This document shows positions 45,985-57,177 of a stretch of 64,000 nt of DNA, piece after piece. A model generated the notes under the pieces. That model searched no databases and was not told the origin of the DNA. It was given only the letters and a program-made list of their open reading frames with translations. Position 1 is the first letter of the stretch, and every line of letters begins with the position of its first letter. A program made the position numbers and the translations under genes. This DNA comes from Trochalopteron elliotii (lineage: Eukaryota > Chordata > Aves > Passeriformes > Leiothrichidae): NCBI GenBank assembly GCA_024734555.1, contig JANPWX010000073.1:2572315-2636314 (forward strand). The letters run 5' to 3'.

Positions 45985-46031
45985 ATATATATATATATGT
46001 ATGTATGTATGTATGTATAACATATATATAA
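45985..46031 (+). repeat. compound (AT)n(GTAT)n microsatellite
   Basis: AT dinucleotides pass into five GTAT units, then a second short AT run. This is a compound tract likely to vary in length. Confidence 0.95.
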
Positions 46032-46399
46032 CCTCTTGCTCAGGAAATGCCTGGCCAGTGGTTTACCAGCAACTGGAAAGATTTAGTGCAAGGCAGCAAG
46101 ACTTCTCATTTGTCCTGCCCGCAGATACAATTGAGTAACTGCCCTGGCTAGAGTCAGGGACGTGCTCTTGAGCCTGTCTGCTGATCTGCAGAGGGGTGTG
46201 ATGTGGGCATGGTAGTTTTTCATTTGAACTGTGCTCCAAATGCATGCTTCACTGCTTATCTGTTGTTGTTGTCTTCTTTATCTGAATATAGAAAGCACTA
46301 GTTGTCAGGTACTGAGGGTAAATGTGATAAAATTAATAGAAACCAGAGTATGACATAATCATGTACATTCAGCATGAGTCCCTTGATTTATTTTGTGAT
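46032..46399. other. noncoding stretch, no gene recognised
   Basis: Unique sequence, with a 60-codon minus frame that is not recognised. Confidence 0.55.
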
Positions 46400-46475
46400 C
46401 AGAGCTTTTTGTTTCCTCATCTAGAAAATTGAGATAATTGGTGTTTATCTCATATTGCTGCACAAAAGCAGTTAT
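46400..46475 (+). mobile_element. MIR SINE fragment
   Basis: The run gtttcctcatctagaaaatt, gagataattggtg, tttatctcatattgctgcac follows the 3' part of MIR in sense orientation: gtttcctcatctgtaaaatg, gggataataata, cctacctcatagggttgttg. It is short but the core words are well kept. Confidence 0.55.
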
Positions 46476-46854
46476 GTTGTAAACTTTCTTTTCATGGTCG
46501 TCCCTGTGTTTTTCTGTTGTCATTTCCTTTTCTGTCTTAAACTTGGTTTATAATCTGTCTTGCCATAAAGGGCCTTCTGAATTCTTCTTCTGACATTAGT
46601 TTGGCTATCAAATCATTAAAGGAAATAAACTGAGATATGTGTGTAAGTCTGTGTGCTGCTTTTGCTGTCTTCGGTCATGCAGGCAGGACTAAAAAAACTT
46701 GAAAGTTGCCGTCCCTTTAGTGGGAATAAAACCTCTCAATATACAATATACAAGAGTATTATTCTTCAGGAAAGTATTTGCAGTCCTTTTGGTTGGCCTT
46801 GTTTAGCACTGTTCTTGATACCATCTCATCACTGTAGTGAGAAAATTGCAGGTT

Positions 46855-46876
46855 TCCTCCTTCTCTGCAGGTAATT
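46855..46876 (+). promoter_or_regulatory. possible recursive splice site
   Basis: A strong polypyrimidine tract and acceptor abut a donor with no exon between: tttcctccttctctgcag followed directly by gtaatt. The junction is 46870/46871. This is the layout of ratchet or zero-length-exon sites used to remove very long vertebrate introns stepwise. The donor half is good but not the perfect gtaagt. It only has meaning if the window is plus-strand intron. Confidence 0.3.
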
Positions 46877-49800
46877 TGGCAAATTCCTTTTAATATGGCT
46901 CTACTCTTTCTAAAATTCAAAAAATTGAGATCTGCAGGACTTACTCTGTCAGTTTTGAACATGTTGTTAGCTGGCAATAACTGTGCTGCACAGCACACAC
47001 AAGTCAGGGGCTGGATGTTTGTGAAACACATGAGAATAGGTGTTGCGTTTTCTTGTGTACTGCTTCATTTTACATAAACTGTATAGTGCCAAAAACAACC
47101 ACTTAAAAATAAAGTGCAATAGTAAAATGACATTCAAAGGTTAAGGATATGACTTAAAGATCTTGCAGCCAAGTACAATAAAGCTGAGAGACTTATTCTG
47201 TTTATAAATCATACTGTTGTCTCAGGTATTCCAGGTGATGCAGTGGAAAGGACAGACCCCAAAAAAAGGATTATGTGAGATGCTACATGTAGGTAGAGGA
47301 AGATGAACACTGTAGCCTGAAGTTCTAGTGGAAATACATCTGAGAAGATTCTCTAAATTTCTAGCTTTTAACCACCATGTTTTAGTTCATTCTGTTAATT
47401 ACTGCTCTATTTTTTACATGCCTGGATTCTAACAGTCTGCAAAATAAAATGTCCCCTGTCTCAGAATGGCATCCTTGCTTTGTTGCTGTAGATGATATCT
47501 GCATTCATATGCCATGACACATCTTTCACTGCTGCCTCATGAATAGAATTGTAGCAAGATGATGTGCTTCACTGGGAGCCTTGCTACACAAGAACAGCAT
47601 GGAATGTTCAGGAAATACCAATCTCTTCTTCCATAGGCTCCCTGGTGAGGCTTTGGGGGTAGCAGATACATCTTGAACCAGTCAAAGTGACAATAGACAA
47701 GTCAGAAGTGGCTGCATTCTAAGCTGAAGACAGAAGAGTTACAGTGACTTTAACTTGGGTCACATCCAAACACGATTTTAGAGGGAGGAAGGGAAAGAAA
47801 GAAGTCTGCCTCTAGAGTTGTGAGCATGGGCAGAGCCTCTCCTTTCACCCTCTAGTCTGTCATCTCGTTGATTTTTGTTGCTGTTAGTGGTGGGTTTTTT
47901 GTTGTTTGTTTTGGGAGGGGAGTGAGGGAGAGCTTGTTTCCAGCACTGCATCTGCCACATGTCTGGACACTGATATGTGAAGACACAAGGGTAGTGTTCC
48001 TTCTACTCTGTGGTTCCACCATTGCAGCAGGTAGTGAGAAATACCTGTTGTCATATTTGTGGTCCTTAAGTTTACTCAGAGTCTAGAAAATGTCCACCTT
48101 AGCACTTGGATACAATGCTAGCCAACTTGGACTTTGACCTTCTGGCTTGTTTTGTTCTAGTACATGTCAAATGGAGGAAGAGGAAAAGGAAGAGAGGCCA
48201 TAGAAAGAGGAATGAAAGATCATCTAATAAAGTGACATCAATACATGATCTAAAAGTAAAGAGCTAATTAGAAGATGAACTTTCCTTCCAAACTACACAG
48301 TCCTCTCATCCTGCACTTCCCAAGTAGCCACCCTGTTCCATCACTGAGTTTCCTTGTCTGTGTTTCAGAGGACATGCAGCACTAGATAGCATTGTTACTC
48401 CACTCTTCTTTGTGTGTAGTTCACAGCTTGGCTCTTCTGCCTGGTCCTGGTGGGTCATGTCTTCACACAGTCCATCAGACATGCCTAACTTCACTAACAG
48501 TGCTTTAAAAGATAAAATAGTCTACTTCTCAGCACTGAAATTTCACTTCTGTTACAGAAGGTGATCACTCTGTTACAGTGATACTGTCTGGGCTAAATTT
48601 ACTCCTGTTTGCTGTGTTATCGTTCTCCTGGTCCCTTTTACTCTGCTGCTGATCTGCATTGAAACTTCCTAGCAAAAAGTTCTCTTAAGAAACCAGACCC
48701 TCAAAAAACAGATTTACATGGGGTAATTTTCTTCTTCAGTAGCTGAAGGTTACTTTGCCCAGTCTGTTTGTGGCTTCAGCTCACTTATTTTTTCTTCAAG
48801 CTCAACTAAATTGACAATTATTTGGAGAGGTGAAACTAATTGTCCTAATTAATACTGGTGGGCCCAGCTGGGGATAGAACTTGAGACCAATCAGGTGGTA
48901 TGAGTAAAAAAACCTCCATTTGAGAACTAGGCACTGAAATGGAGAAGCTGAGGGTACCTAAGATTGTGATGTTCCTGTGGTAAGGTTTTGGGTTTTTTTA
49001 AGTTTGTTTTTAATTTCTGCTTGGATTGTTGTGTAACATGTTGAATGTATGGATTTTTGGATAGGAGAGGCCACATCTGAGAGAGGGAGGTTACCGTAAG
49101 GAAAATGCTTCCTTTCAAATAGAGAGCATTGAATGGTTACTCCAACCTTGTAGTTTTTGTTGATCCTTAAATAGTTAGTGGTGTGTTTCAGACTGTGTCA
49201 GAATGTGCCAGGTTCATCCAGCAGCTGGAGATGTGTGGATTAGCCACCAAGTGAAGAGGTACAAGGAAGTGCAGGATTTTGTTGTGTTTGTGCTATGTTG
49301 TAATTCTGAAATGAAAACTATGACAATGCTAACAAGGTGCGTGAAGGGGTGTCTTTTTTTAACAGGAAATTTTCATAGAAATAGTTAAAAAAACCCTTGG
49401 AAATCTTTGAAGGTCTAGTTTTTGTGTAAGGAGGTGGCAGAATATTATGCTCATCTAACAAGCATCTATCATTTCATTGCTGTTTACTCTGCTCCTTGAT
49501 CATCCCTCTCCATTTCTGAGCTACCTTTATGTCGGTAGCTGTCACTGAAGACTTCTACTTGCTCCCTTGCATCTGACAAAGATTCTAAACAGGGCAGATT
49601 CTGGTTGTTGACTTTGAGAGTAGATTTTAGCCCAATTTACATAGACAAGATTTGGCGTGCTATCCTATCCCGAGTGTCTGTTCAGTGAAAAACATGCAGC
49701 TATCTGTGCCTCTATCATTTTGTTTGCCAGCAACCTGGCAAGAAAAACTCTTTTCAAGTCCTGACCTGGCTGATGGCTATTTGATGGCATAGAAAAAGAG

Positions 49801-52030
49801 GAAATAAATAGCGGTTGAAGTAGTCCAAAACACATTAATTAGGTAAGGATTTAGACCAGCATCCTGCATTTCCCTGTCACCTTCAAGAATGCCATTGAAT
49901 TGTACTTCTAACCACCAGACCTTTTCTGTACCTGTGGGCTAAAGGCTTTGCCCTTGAGGAAAAGGACTTTCCTAATCCTGGCAATAACACAGTTAAAGGT
50001 ATGGGAATAGGTCAGCCAGTGCCTGTTATGGTCCTGTAGCCACAAGAAAATCCATCTTCCCCTTCATAAAAATCTGGCTGCAGTATTATTGTGTGTGTAA
50101 CCCATGCTGATTCTGAAAGCAATATGAATTGTATACATCTTGCACATCAGTTTCAGTGTCTTAAAAAATGAAGAGTTTTTTTTTCCTTTTTCCCCTTCCT
50201 TTGAAGTTTTAAAGCAGAACTTGCTGGTGACCCACTTTTGCTAAGAGTTCTCTTAACTAACCCCTGTACTCACTTATACATTTTTTTTCCTCTTCCACCC
50301 ACTGTCTGTCTAGCCTGGTTTAAAATTTTTATATATGTACTTTTAAAAAATTGATTAGTTGGAGAGCTGCCCGTTCTTCTGCGCTGTATAATAAGGATTT
50401 AAAAACTGCACACTGAATTCTGTATAGTGTAATTAAAACTGACCCAGATTTGGACCTGAGAACACCAGGACTTAGCCAAAGTTGCCATGAGCTGAGTTCT
50501 GATGGCAGATGGAAGCTAATGAGGACACACTACACTCCAGAATTTCCCAGCTGCTTGGCCCCTTTTTGTACAAACAAGGTTTGGAGTGAAGTCCCAATCC
50601 CAAGAGCATGTTCAAGCAAATGTACTGCACCCAGTGTTTTGGGAAACAAGGCAGTGCTGTCAGACTGCTTCGGGGAAATTTTGAGGCATTATTTCTAATG
50701 GACTTTTACTATGTATCCCCGTGTGATGAACATGCTGTCTTCCATCTTGTCCTAGTCTGAGTGTGATCATATGGCTCAGACCCTGTATGAATGCTCTCCT
50801 CCCATTTCAGTTAGGAGGGCTTCCACTTTAAATTAATATGTTAACTGTTAAGATCTTAAAGTAGTGGGTCTCCCTTCGACCTGTGGCTCCCTTCAGTGGA
50901 TTCAATGTCCTGGGACTGTTCAGGCAGATGTAATTGAATCACTTTGAAGCAGCTGTAGCTGGCATGTGGTCTCTCAGATTGCTAGCACCTGCTTGGTTGG
51001 GTTTTTTTGTTGTTTGTAACTCACTAGAGTGAAAATAATGCCAAAACCAGCATTGGTCTTGGAGCTGATAAAGCACTCCAGCTCCTATATCCCTTTCCCC
51101 TTCTAGCCCAGCCACCTCATTACTGGTGCCTGCAATAATGTTGTTGGTAGTGAGCAGAAACAGGTTTATGCTTCCCCTCCAACTGCCTCCCTCCCCTTCG
51201 AGCCAGTGCACTGCCAAAACCGACTCTCTTCTTCATAAGCAGTAAGATTTAATCGTGCTCAGGTGTGCAGAGCGTCTGTGCCCTCCTTAGAAAATTGGGC
51301 AGCCTATGGTTTCCTCTGTCTGATGCAGGCAGCACCAAATTTATCTGCTGCTCTAACAGTCTCACTGCTGGCATGGCAAAGTTACTGTTCTTCGTGTGTA
51401 ACAAATGACCAAAGAGCCCTGGGAGGTTCTGTTCAATACTTCTGCTCCCTTCCTCTGGTGTAGTATACACAGATTTTGGTTACTGTGTTTCTACTGCAGT
51501 CAAACTTTTAATATGGTAAGATTTCAGAAGGGACCTTGAGTCACTTGGTTGCATCTCTGTATCCTGTGATTTATTGTAATCAAAGTTCAAATTAAACACA
51601 GTAGTGCACTTGGCCAAATACAGTAACAACACACAGTGGTGTGGTTTTCAATGTAGTATTACAAGATGGCATATTGCAACGTTAATTTTTTTAATATATC
51701 CCTCCACTGACTTCCCCTTAGTTTGTGCATAAAGTTTATGTGCCTCCCTTTTGTTTTGTCCCTCTGTGCCCTAGAGATAAAGGATGTATGTGGATTTTTA
51801 ATTCCAGCCATTTTCATCTTTGGTATTAGCCCCACACCTCACTTCTTGCTCTTTCGCGCTCTCTCGCTCTCTCTCATGTCATTTTTTGGGTATTACCACT
51901 TATTTCTAGGGTTAAGAGGGTCTTGTCCTTGGCTGATGTATGGGACATGATTGCCTCCTGCAATAGCTTTAAAAATTGCTATTTTGGGGAATTAAAAGTC
52001 AGTTCAATAAAGTGTTCCAGGTTCTGAAGG
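46877..52030. other. noncoding stretch, no gene recognised
   Basis: About 5 kb of unique DNA with only short, unrecognised open frames on both strands. No repeat family or CpG island was seen. A small CT-rich run with two cgc words occurs at about 51850-51880. Confidence 0.55.
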
Positions 52031-52109
52031 TCCTTCCTTCCCTCCTTCCTTCCCTCCTTCCTTCCCTCCTTCCTTCCCTCCTTCCTTCCCTCCTTCCTTC
52101 CCTCCTTCC
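52031..52109 (+). repeat. 12-base polypyrimidine minisatellite
   Basis: About 6.5 exact copies of a CCTTCCTTCCCT-type 12-mer, purely C/T on this strand and A/G on the other. It yields artificial open frames of repeated Leu-Pro-Ser and Gly-Lys-Glu. A pure mirror-symmetric tract like this can form triplex (H-DNA). Confidence 0.95.
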
Positions 52110-52477
52110 AATCTATATCTTGCATTTACATTACACTGTGAAAGGTTTTGATTTGTCTGTAGATATTTGGGATGTAAGCAAAATCTTTCCTCCCATGGAA
52201 TATTCCATCTCTGCTCCAGCACATGTTAATCCACAGCTCTCTGTGGTTTGTTGAGCTCAGGCATTTGAAGAGTATTACTGAAAGCAACTTCTCTGGGGTT
52301 CAAAATACAATTTCAATTCAGTGGAAGTTAAATACCAGCTTAAACATATAGAATTAATTTGGTTTGGCTTTTTTGCAGTATACAGGAGATGTTTCCCTTT
52401 ATTTATTTGGTTTTACAGTACAAAATACTCCTGGTTTTACCTTTTAATTTGCATTGTGTGCTTAGATACCCTGAGGT
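52110..52477. other. noncoding stretch, no gene recognised
   Basis: Unique sequence between the minisatellite and the CR1 tail. No feature recognised. Confidence 0.55.
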
Positions 52478-52546
52478 GTTAGGGCTGGGTGGGACTCCAT
52501 GATCTTGAAGGTCTCTTCCAAACAAAACATTGTGTGATTCTGTGAT
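52478..52546 (+). mobile_element. truncated CR1 LINE, extreme 3' end
   Basis: The order gggctgggtgggactccatg, atcttgaaggtctcttccaa, then tgtgtgattctgtgat matches the last 70 or so bases of avian CR1 elements, including the terminal attctgtg-type repeat. The copy is 5'-truncated and carries no coding sequence. Confidence 0.85.
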
Positions 52547-54509
52547 AAACTACCTTGTATAACTTGTAATTGTGGAAGTGGTGCAGCTAAACATTTTAAT
52601 AGCTGTCTGATGGAACTACAAAGGCAAAAAGAAAAATGGAATTCCAATCAAGACAGAATTGTTTTTACTAATTCAGTAAGGTTATGACACCGCTTGATTT
52701 TTCTCTTGTCCTGTTGTGATTTGTAGTGTTTTGTTTGTTTGTGGACTTACTTTGTTTTCTTCCAATCTACACTCTGTCTTTCCTACTCCCTTTTGCTTAG
52801 TCTCAAAATGTCTACCAATAAAAACATCCATTTGTAATGATAGCTTTTGCTACTCTTTGTAGTCTGGAAGTGTTACAGCTGCAGATATCATCTACTGAAT
52901 AAAATGTCAGCCACCAGTTCTAAGAGGGGAAGCTTAAGTTAAAAAATAGCCAAGGACTGTGACTCTCAGTTTTTCAAGATACTACTTTAAAATATTTTCA
53001 CTATAAGCCAGACTTTTTGTGAATTAAATAATGGAGAGTAAATATGGAATATTTTATCTTTTTCAGATGTTTTGAGTACCTAGCATCCTTTGATGAGATC
53101 AGTAGGATTATGGAAGGGAAACTGTTCTTGAGACCACAGTGAATATAGCACCCATGGATATCTAAATAAATAGCAATAGCAAATTAGAAAATGTTGTTTG
53201 TATGCAAAAATGCTTGGGGAGGTAGGGGGGAAACAAGCAAAGAGTAGTAAGTGTGCAGGTATCTATCTTAGGATTTCTTAGTGCCATTTGTAGCCAGCTA
53301 GAACAAGAAAGCATCTGCCACTCTTATGGTTGTCTTGAAAATAAATATAGTTTTAGGTCAGCAGCAAGTGCTAGCTGATATATTTTATTTCTAGAATGCC
53401 TTTTTTCCATGTACTAAAGTTTACTTTAGAAATGCAGGCATTAAATAATTGTGAATTCCACACTAAGTACAAGAGGTAGTAGAGAACCAGCGGGATTTAT
53501 GTTCTCAAGAAGTCTATCTGGCGTAAGCAAAGAGAATAATATATAGATGTCCTTTGCAGTCTGCTAACATCCTGACAATGAGTTGCCAATGAAGTGGTGT
53601 TTATTGTGCTGAACCATGCTTTTTGTACATTTAATTTGAAGGTATCCATTCAGAGACTGTACATCTCTTACTTGGATACAGATAACTGATCGATTTTATG
53701 TGGAGCATGCTGGCTTTTTGTGCCTATGGAGTACACTGCTTTTCAAACTAAGATATATTAGTAACTAGCACAGGAGGGTGACAGAAAGGACAACAAAGGA
53801 AGTTAATAAATTGATAATGAAGTGGGATTATAGAGGATTGAGCATGGATATTAGAACCATTTCAAACATACTTTTTAATCACTACCACTCTACTCTGATT
53901 CTGTCTACTAGCACCACCCTGAAATGTTTTGTTGAGTATTTGGTAAAAGGCCACTTGACTTGTCACTGGCAAGCATGTCCACATCCTTGACAGGGGTCAA
54001 GAGGTTAAATGAGTGACAGGCAAGATTCTTCTGTTTGCCATGCAGGCGGCCTCTCTAGAAGAACCTTTACTTATTTAAGTTGACAAAAATATTTGGAAAA
54101 CTTGCAGTACGGTGTCTGGTCTACAAACAAGTCTTCTATTGTCTGGGCTTTGCCTTCCATCACTGCATCATAAACATACAAAGTTAAGAAATCGGTGACC
54201 AATTTAACACTAAAGTGAATATAAAAAGATGCCATATCGTACTTCTAACTAACAAATAAAATTGTGTAAGTGAATCAAACTAATGCAAAGTACAGAGGAG
54301 GAGATGCTAACAAAAATGAAATGGGCTTTAAATCTGAGAGCATTTTCAAGAAGAAATCCCAACCCAATTCTTTCTGTTACATTGACCAGGCACTTTCTTG
54401 AAAGAAGTATGAGCTGTCTCATACATACTTAGAACATATAAATCTTGTCCAATTCCCAAAGCTTCAGTTTCTGGTTTTCCCAAAATTCTGTGCTTGACAA
54501 CTGGACAGA
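52547..54509. other. noncoding stretch, no gene recognised
   Basis: Unique AT-rich DNA with no recognisable gene, RNA or transposon. Confidence 0.6.
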
Positions 54510-54880
54510 AGGCTACGCGGAATTAAATTTTATTGTTCTGGTGTTCTCCATCCATTTGCAATGCACATAATCAGGAATTCAGCTATGTCCCGAGAAACCC
54601 GTTTAACCTAATGAGAGCAAATGGCAATGGGTGTTCCTTACCCGAGACAGCAGTGCCAACATTTCTGCTTAATTGGGACATATTTGGCTGGTTCCAGTGC
54701 TTCAAGTGGTTTTTAAACAGGTGTTTAATGGGTGTGGGATTCTGAACTCTGCCCTTTTGATACAGCAGTTGCCAAATAAAGATTAACAGAAATAAAAAGA
54801 TCTAATACAGAATAATAATTTTTGTCTTTGTGTATTTATTCAGCATAATTTTTACTTCAAGTCGCAGGCGGGTGGGGAGG
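54510..54880. promoter_or_regulatory. candidate conserved noncoding element
   Basis: Dense, non-repetitive sequence keeps CpGs (acgcgg, cccgag, cccgtt, cccgag, gtcgcaggcggg). It carries regulatory-type words: ggaattaaatttt, catttgcaatgcacataatc, gcttaattggg, and caaataaagatt, which is SOX/HMG-like. A 70-codon open frame crosses it without splice sites. I judge it one of the two best CNE-like blocks of the window, by texture and CpG retention only. Confidence 0.35.
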
Positions 54881-55239
54881 TGTTTCTTCTCATAATTGAG
54901 AAAGTCCATTAAATAGAACAACAGGATGTCTAGCAGGGTGTCCTAATTAAAATTACCCTGTAATTTGAACAAAACATTCATTTGTATGTAGCTAAGGTTG
55001 ACCTAAACCCCATCTAAATCAGGAAAAATTATTACACAATTTTTTTTCTGCTGAAAATGAAACTTAGCATTCTGCCAGCAAAACAGCATGGTTCTGTTAT
55101 TATACAGTATTCAAGAGTAAGGATTTTCTCTTCAGTGTTCAAAAAATAATGTTTTGAGTAAATTTAAAAGAGGTTTCTCTCCCACCTCTACCCTTTGATA
55201 GTATTCATTCATGGTTGCATTTCTGCAGTGTTTGAAAGC
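54881..55239. other. noncoding stretch, no gene recognised
   Basis: Unique DNA linking two CNE-like blocks. It contains ctaattaaaatta-type AT-rich words near 54945. Confidence 0.45.
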
Positions 55240-55715
55240 ACAGAGACAATTTTGTTCTGTGCATACTGTAAGCCCATCTGAAGCCCCTGGTCGTGGCCAG
55301 TGTACTGGTGAACTAATAAGCAACTGAGATAGCAGCTGCTTAGCAGGACTGATTGGCTCGGGCTTGACTTTGCTCTCTGCAACTCCACAGTTTCTGACTG
55401 GCTTGGAGTGCAAGCTGGGTAATTTTGTTATCTCGGGGAGTGTGGGCCTGCATACATAATCCAGGCTGTCTACACAACTGAGGAGACTGTATGCTCTGTG
55501 TAAAAATGACCTGCTCATGCTCTAGCTGTCTTGCTTTAAAATTCTGCTGGGGCAAATTGTGTTTAATATAATTTATCAAATCAAAGTGAATGTTTGAGCT
55601 AACTAACTTCAGAAATATTATTAGTATTTAAAAAGAAACTCGCAGCATCTTTTACTTGACAGAGCCGTACAAACAGCAGCTTGTGGATGTTGTTTCCAGG
55701 ACACAGGGTGGTGGA
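55240..55715. promoter_or_regulatory. candidate conserved noncoding element
   Basis: Complex sequence retains CpGs (ggtcgtgg, gctcggg, tctcgggg, actcgcag, gccgtac) and contains gtttaatataatttatcaaatc, bordered by a TTTA run at about 55717-55734. A 128-codon minus frame (55132-55518) includes SKVKPEPISPAKQLLSQLL, which looks superficially protein-like. I found no acceptor and donor pair that would make it an exon, so regulatory DNA is preferred. Confidence 0.3.
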
Positions 55716-57150
55716 AGTTTATTTATTTATTTATGTCCACTTTCTGGGCAGGGGAGGATTTCCAAAAATGCTCAAGACTGATTTGAATGTGCTGCTGATG
55801 GCTTCAGCTTGGACTTCTTCACCATAATTTGAGTGGAAAGAGAATCACACCCTTTGGATAATCTCACCCATATGTACAAAAAGTGGGACTTGATAAATGC
55901 CCATACTTATTTTGGTGCAATAGGAGTTCCTTCCACTGAATTATTCTTCTGCTTAAACCAGCTTCTACATTTTCATCTCTCAGCTTCAGTGAAGTATATA
56001 ACAACAAAAGAAAGGGAAAAATCTGATGAACGATTTGCTTAACCTACTTTAGGCTCCAAGAAGAATTGTTAAAAAGAAGGCGAAATTGGAGGCTGGTGTT
56101 GTGATAATACACTTTTCAACTGATCAAGAGCACTTGAATAGAAAGTATTCAAATGTTGGCATAATTTAAAATTTTACATTCCTGTCATTGTTTTAAAGAC
56201 AGTAAAAACTGATGTGGGCACCTGTTGTAATGTGGAAAGAGTAAAATTAATTTAATCAAACAGCTATTGGCCAAGGTATTTTATATGTGTGTCTGCACAT
56301 ATATGTCATCGTGGATATTTAAGTATGCATGCTTTCCAATGGGCAGTTGTTCTGCAGAGAAACATATTCAGTGATACCATAGGAAGAAAATATGCATGAA
56401 TGGGTTGTACTGGTAACTGTACCTTAAAGGCAGTTGAAGGAAAATGGGAATCTCCTGTTGGGAAAACTAGCCAAGCCTCTTGTCTAGGGGTTGCCTAACT
56501 GAATATGTATAGGTTTGTGTACAGCTGCCCCTGGATGATAGAATAACTGCAGCCATCTTGAGAGTGTTGCATTCCAGAAGACTGGAATGAAAAATAGTAG
56601 TTGTGTGGATGCCATTGCTTCTGACTCACGTATTCTGGAAAGCACTGTTTTGCTATTATTGAACAAAAAAAGTCACCAATTCTTATCCCTGGTCTGGTGT
56701 CCTGCCCTTGAGGCCTGTTTGTAACTTGGCAATACAAATTCTAATGCAGTAGTGAAAAGGTGGGTATTGGTTGTTGAGCTGATGAAAACAGGTGAAGATC
56801 AGGTGTCTGCACTGATTCTTTTTCTCAGTTACTTTAATTTCCAAAGATGCTGAATCACCTGCGGGTGCTAACTGTCTAGTGAAGCTCTTCCTTAGTGACT
56901 CTTTCTCCTGAAGATATTGTGGATGGTGGTGTCAGGTGATTCCTTACCACCAAAAGATCTCTCTTGTAGACTGTAAAATATCCCAATTCCCTGGGGCAGG
57001 GAAGCAAAAGGAAGGAACCTCAGTGTCTTCTCTGTTCAGCTGAAATCCAGATACCCATCCTGCACAACTGTCTGGACAGAGTGGCTTTAGAACTACTGAG
57101 GGTTGCAAAGTTAGTTTCTAGTCAGGACAGAATTGATGTTTCTTCTCCAG
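55716..57150. other. noncoding stretch, no gene recognised
   Basis: Unique DNA with short unrecognised frames. On the minus strand a 23-base segment near 56947-56969 lies between attttacag and gtaagga, a probable chance pair. Confidence 0.5.
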
Positions 57151-57177
57151 AAAGCAGCAAAAGAAATGTGTAGTATG
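57151..57177 (+). other. candidate 27-base microexon
   Basis: A strong acceptor (aattgatgtttcttctccag) and a strong donor (ATG followed by gtaagtgt) enclose 27 bases. The length is a multiple of three and the segment is open in phase 0 (KAAKEMCSM). In-frame microexons of 3-27 bases are a hallmark of neuronal transcripts in vertebrates and usually lie in long introns, consistent with this gene-poor setting. I recognise no specific gene, and a chance pair cannot be excluded. Confidence 0.22.

Noticed and set aside
51505..51560. Possible minus-strand CR1 tail (cagaagggaccttgag)
   Set aside because: Only a short word resembles CR1. The terminal 8-base repeat and flanking signature are absent.
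51976..52254. Open frames with repeated Leu-Pro-Ser or Gly-Lys-Glu
   Set aside because: Direct translation of the 12-base polypyrimidine minisatellite, not a repeat protein.
55132..55518. 128-codon minus frame with a VKPEP-like motif
   Set aside because: The motif looked like a SUMO-type or transcription-factor segment, but there is no acceptor and donor pair, no domain and no partner exon.
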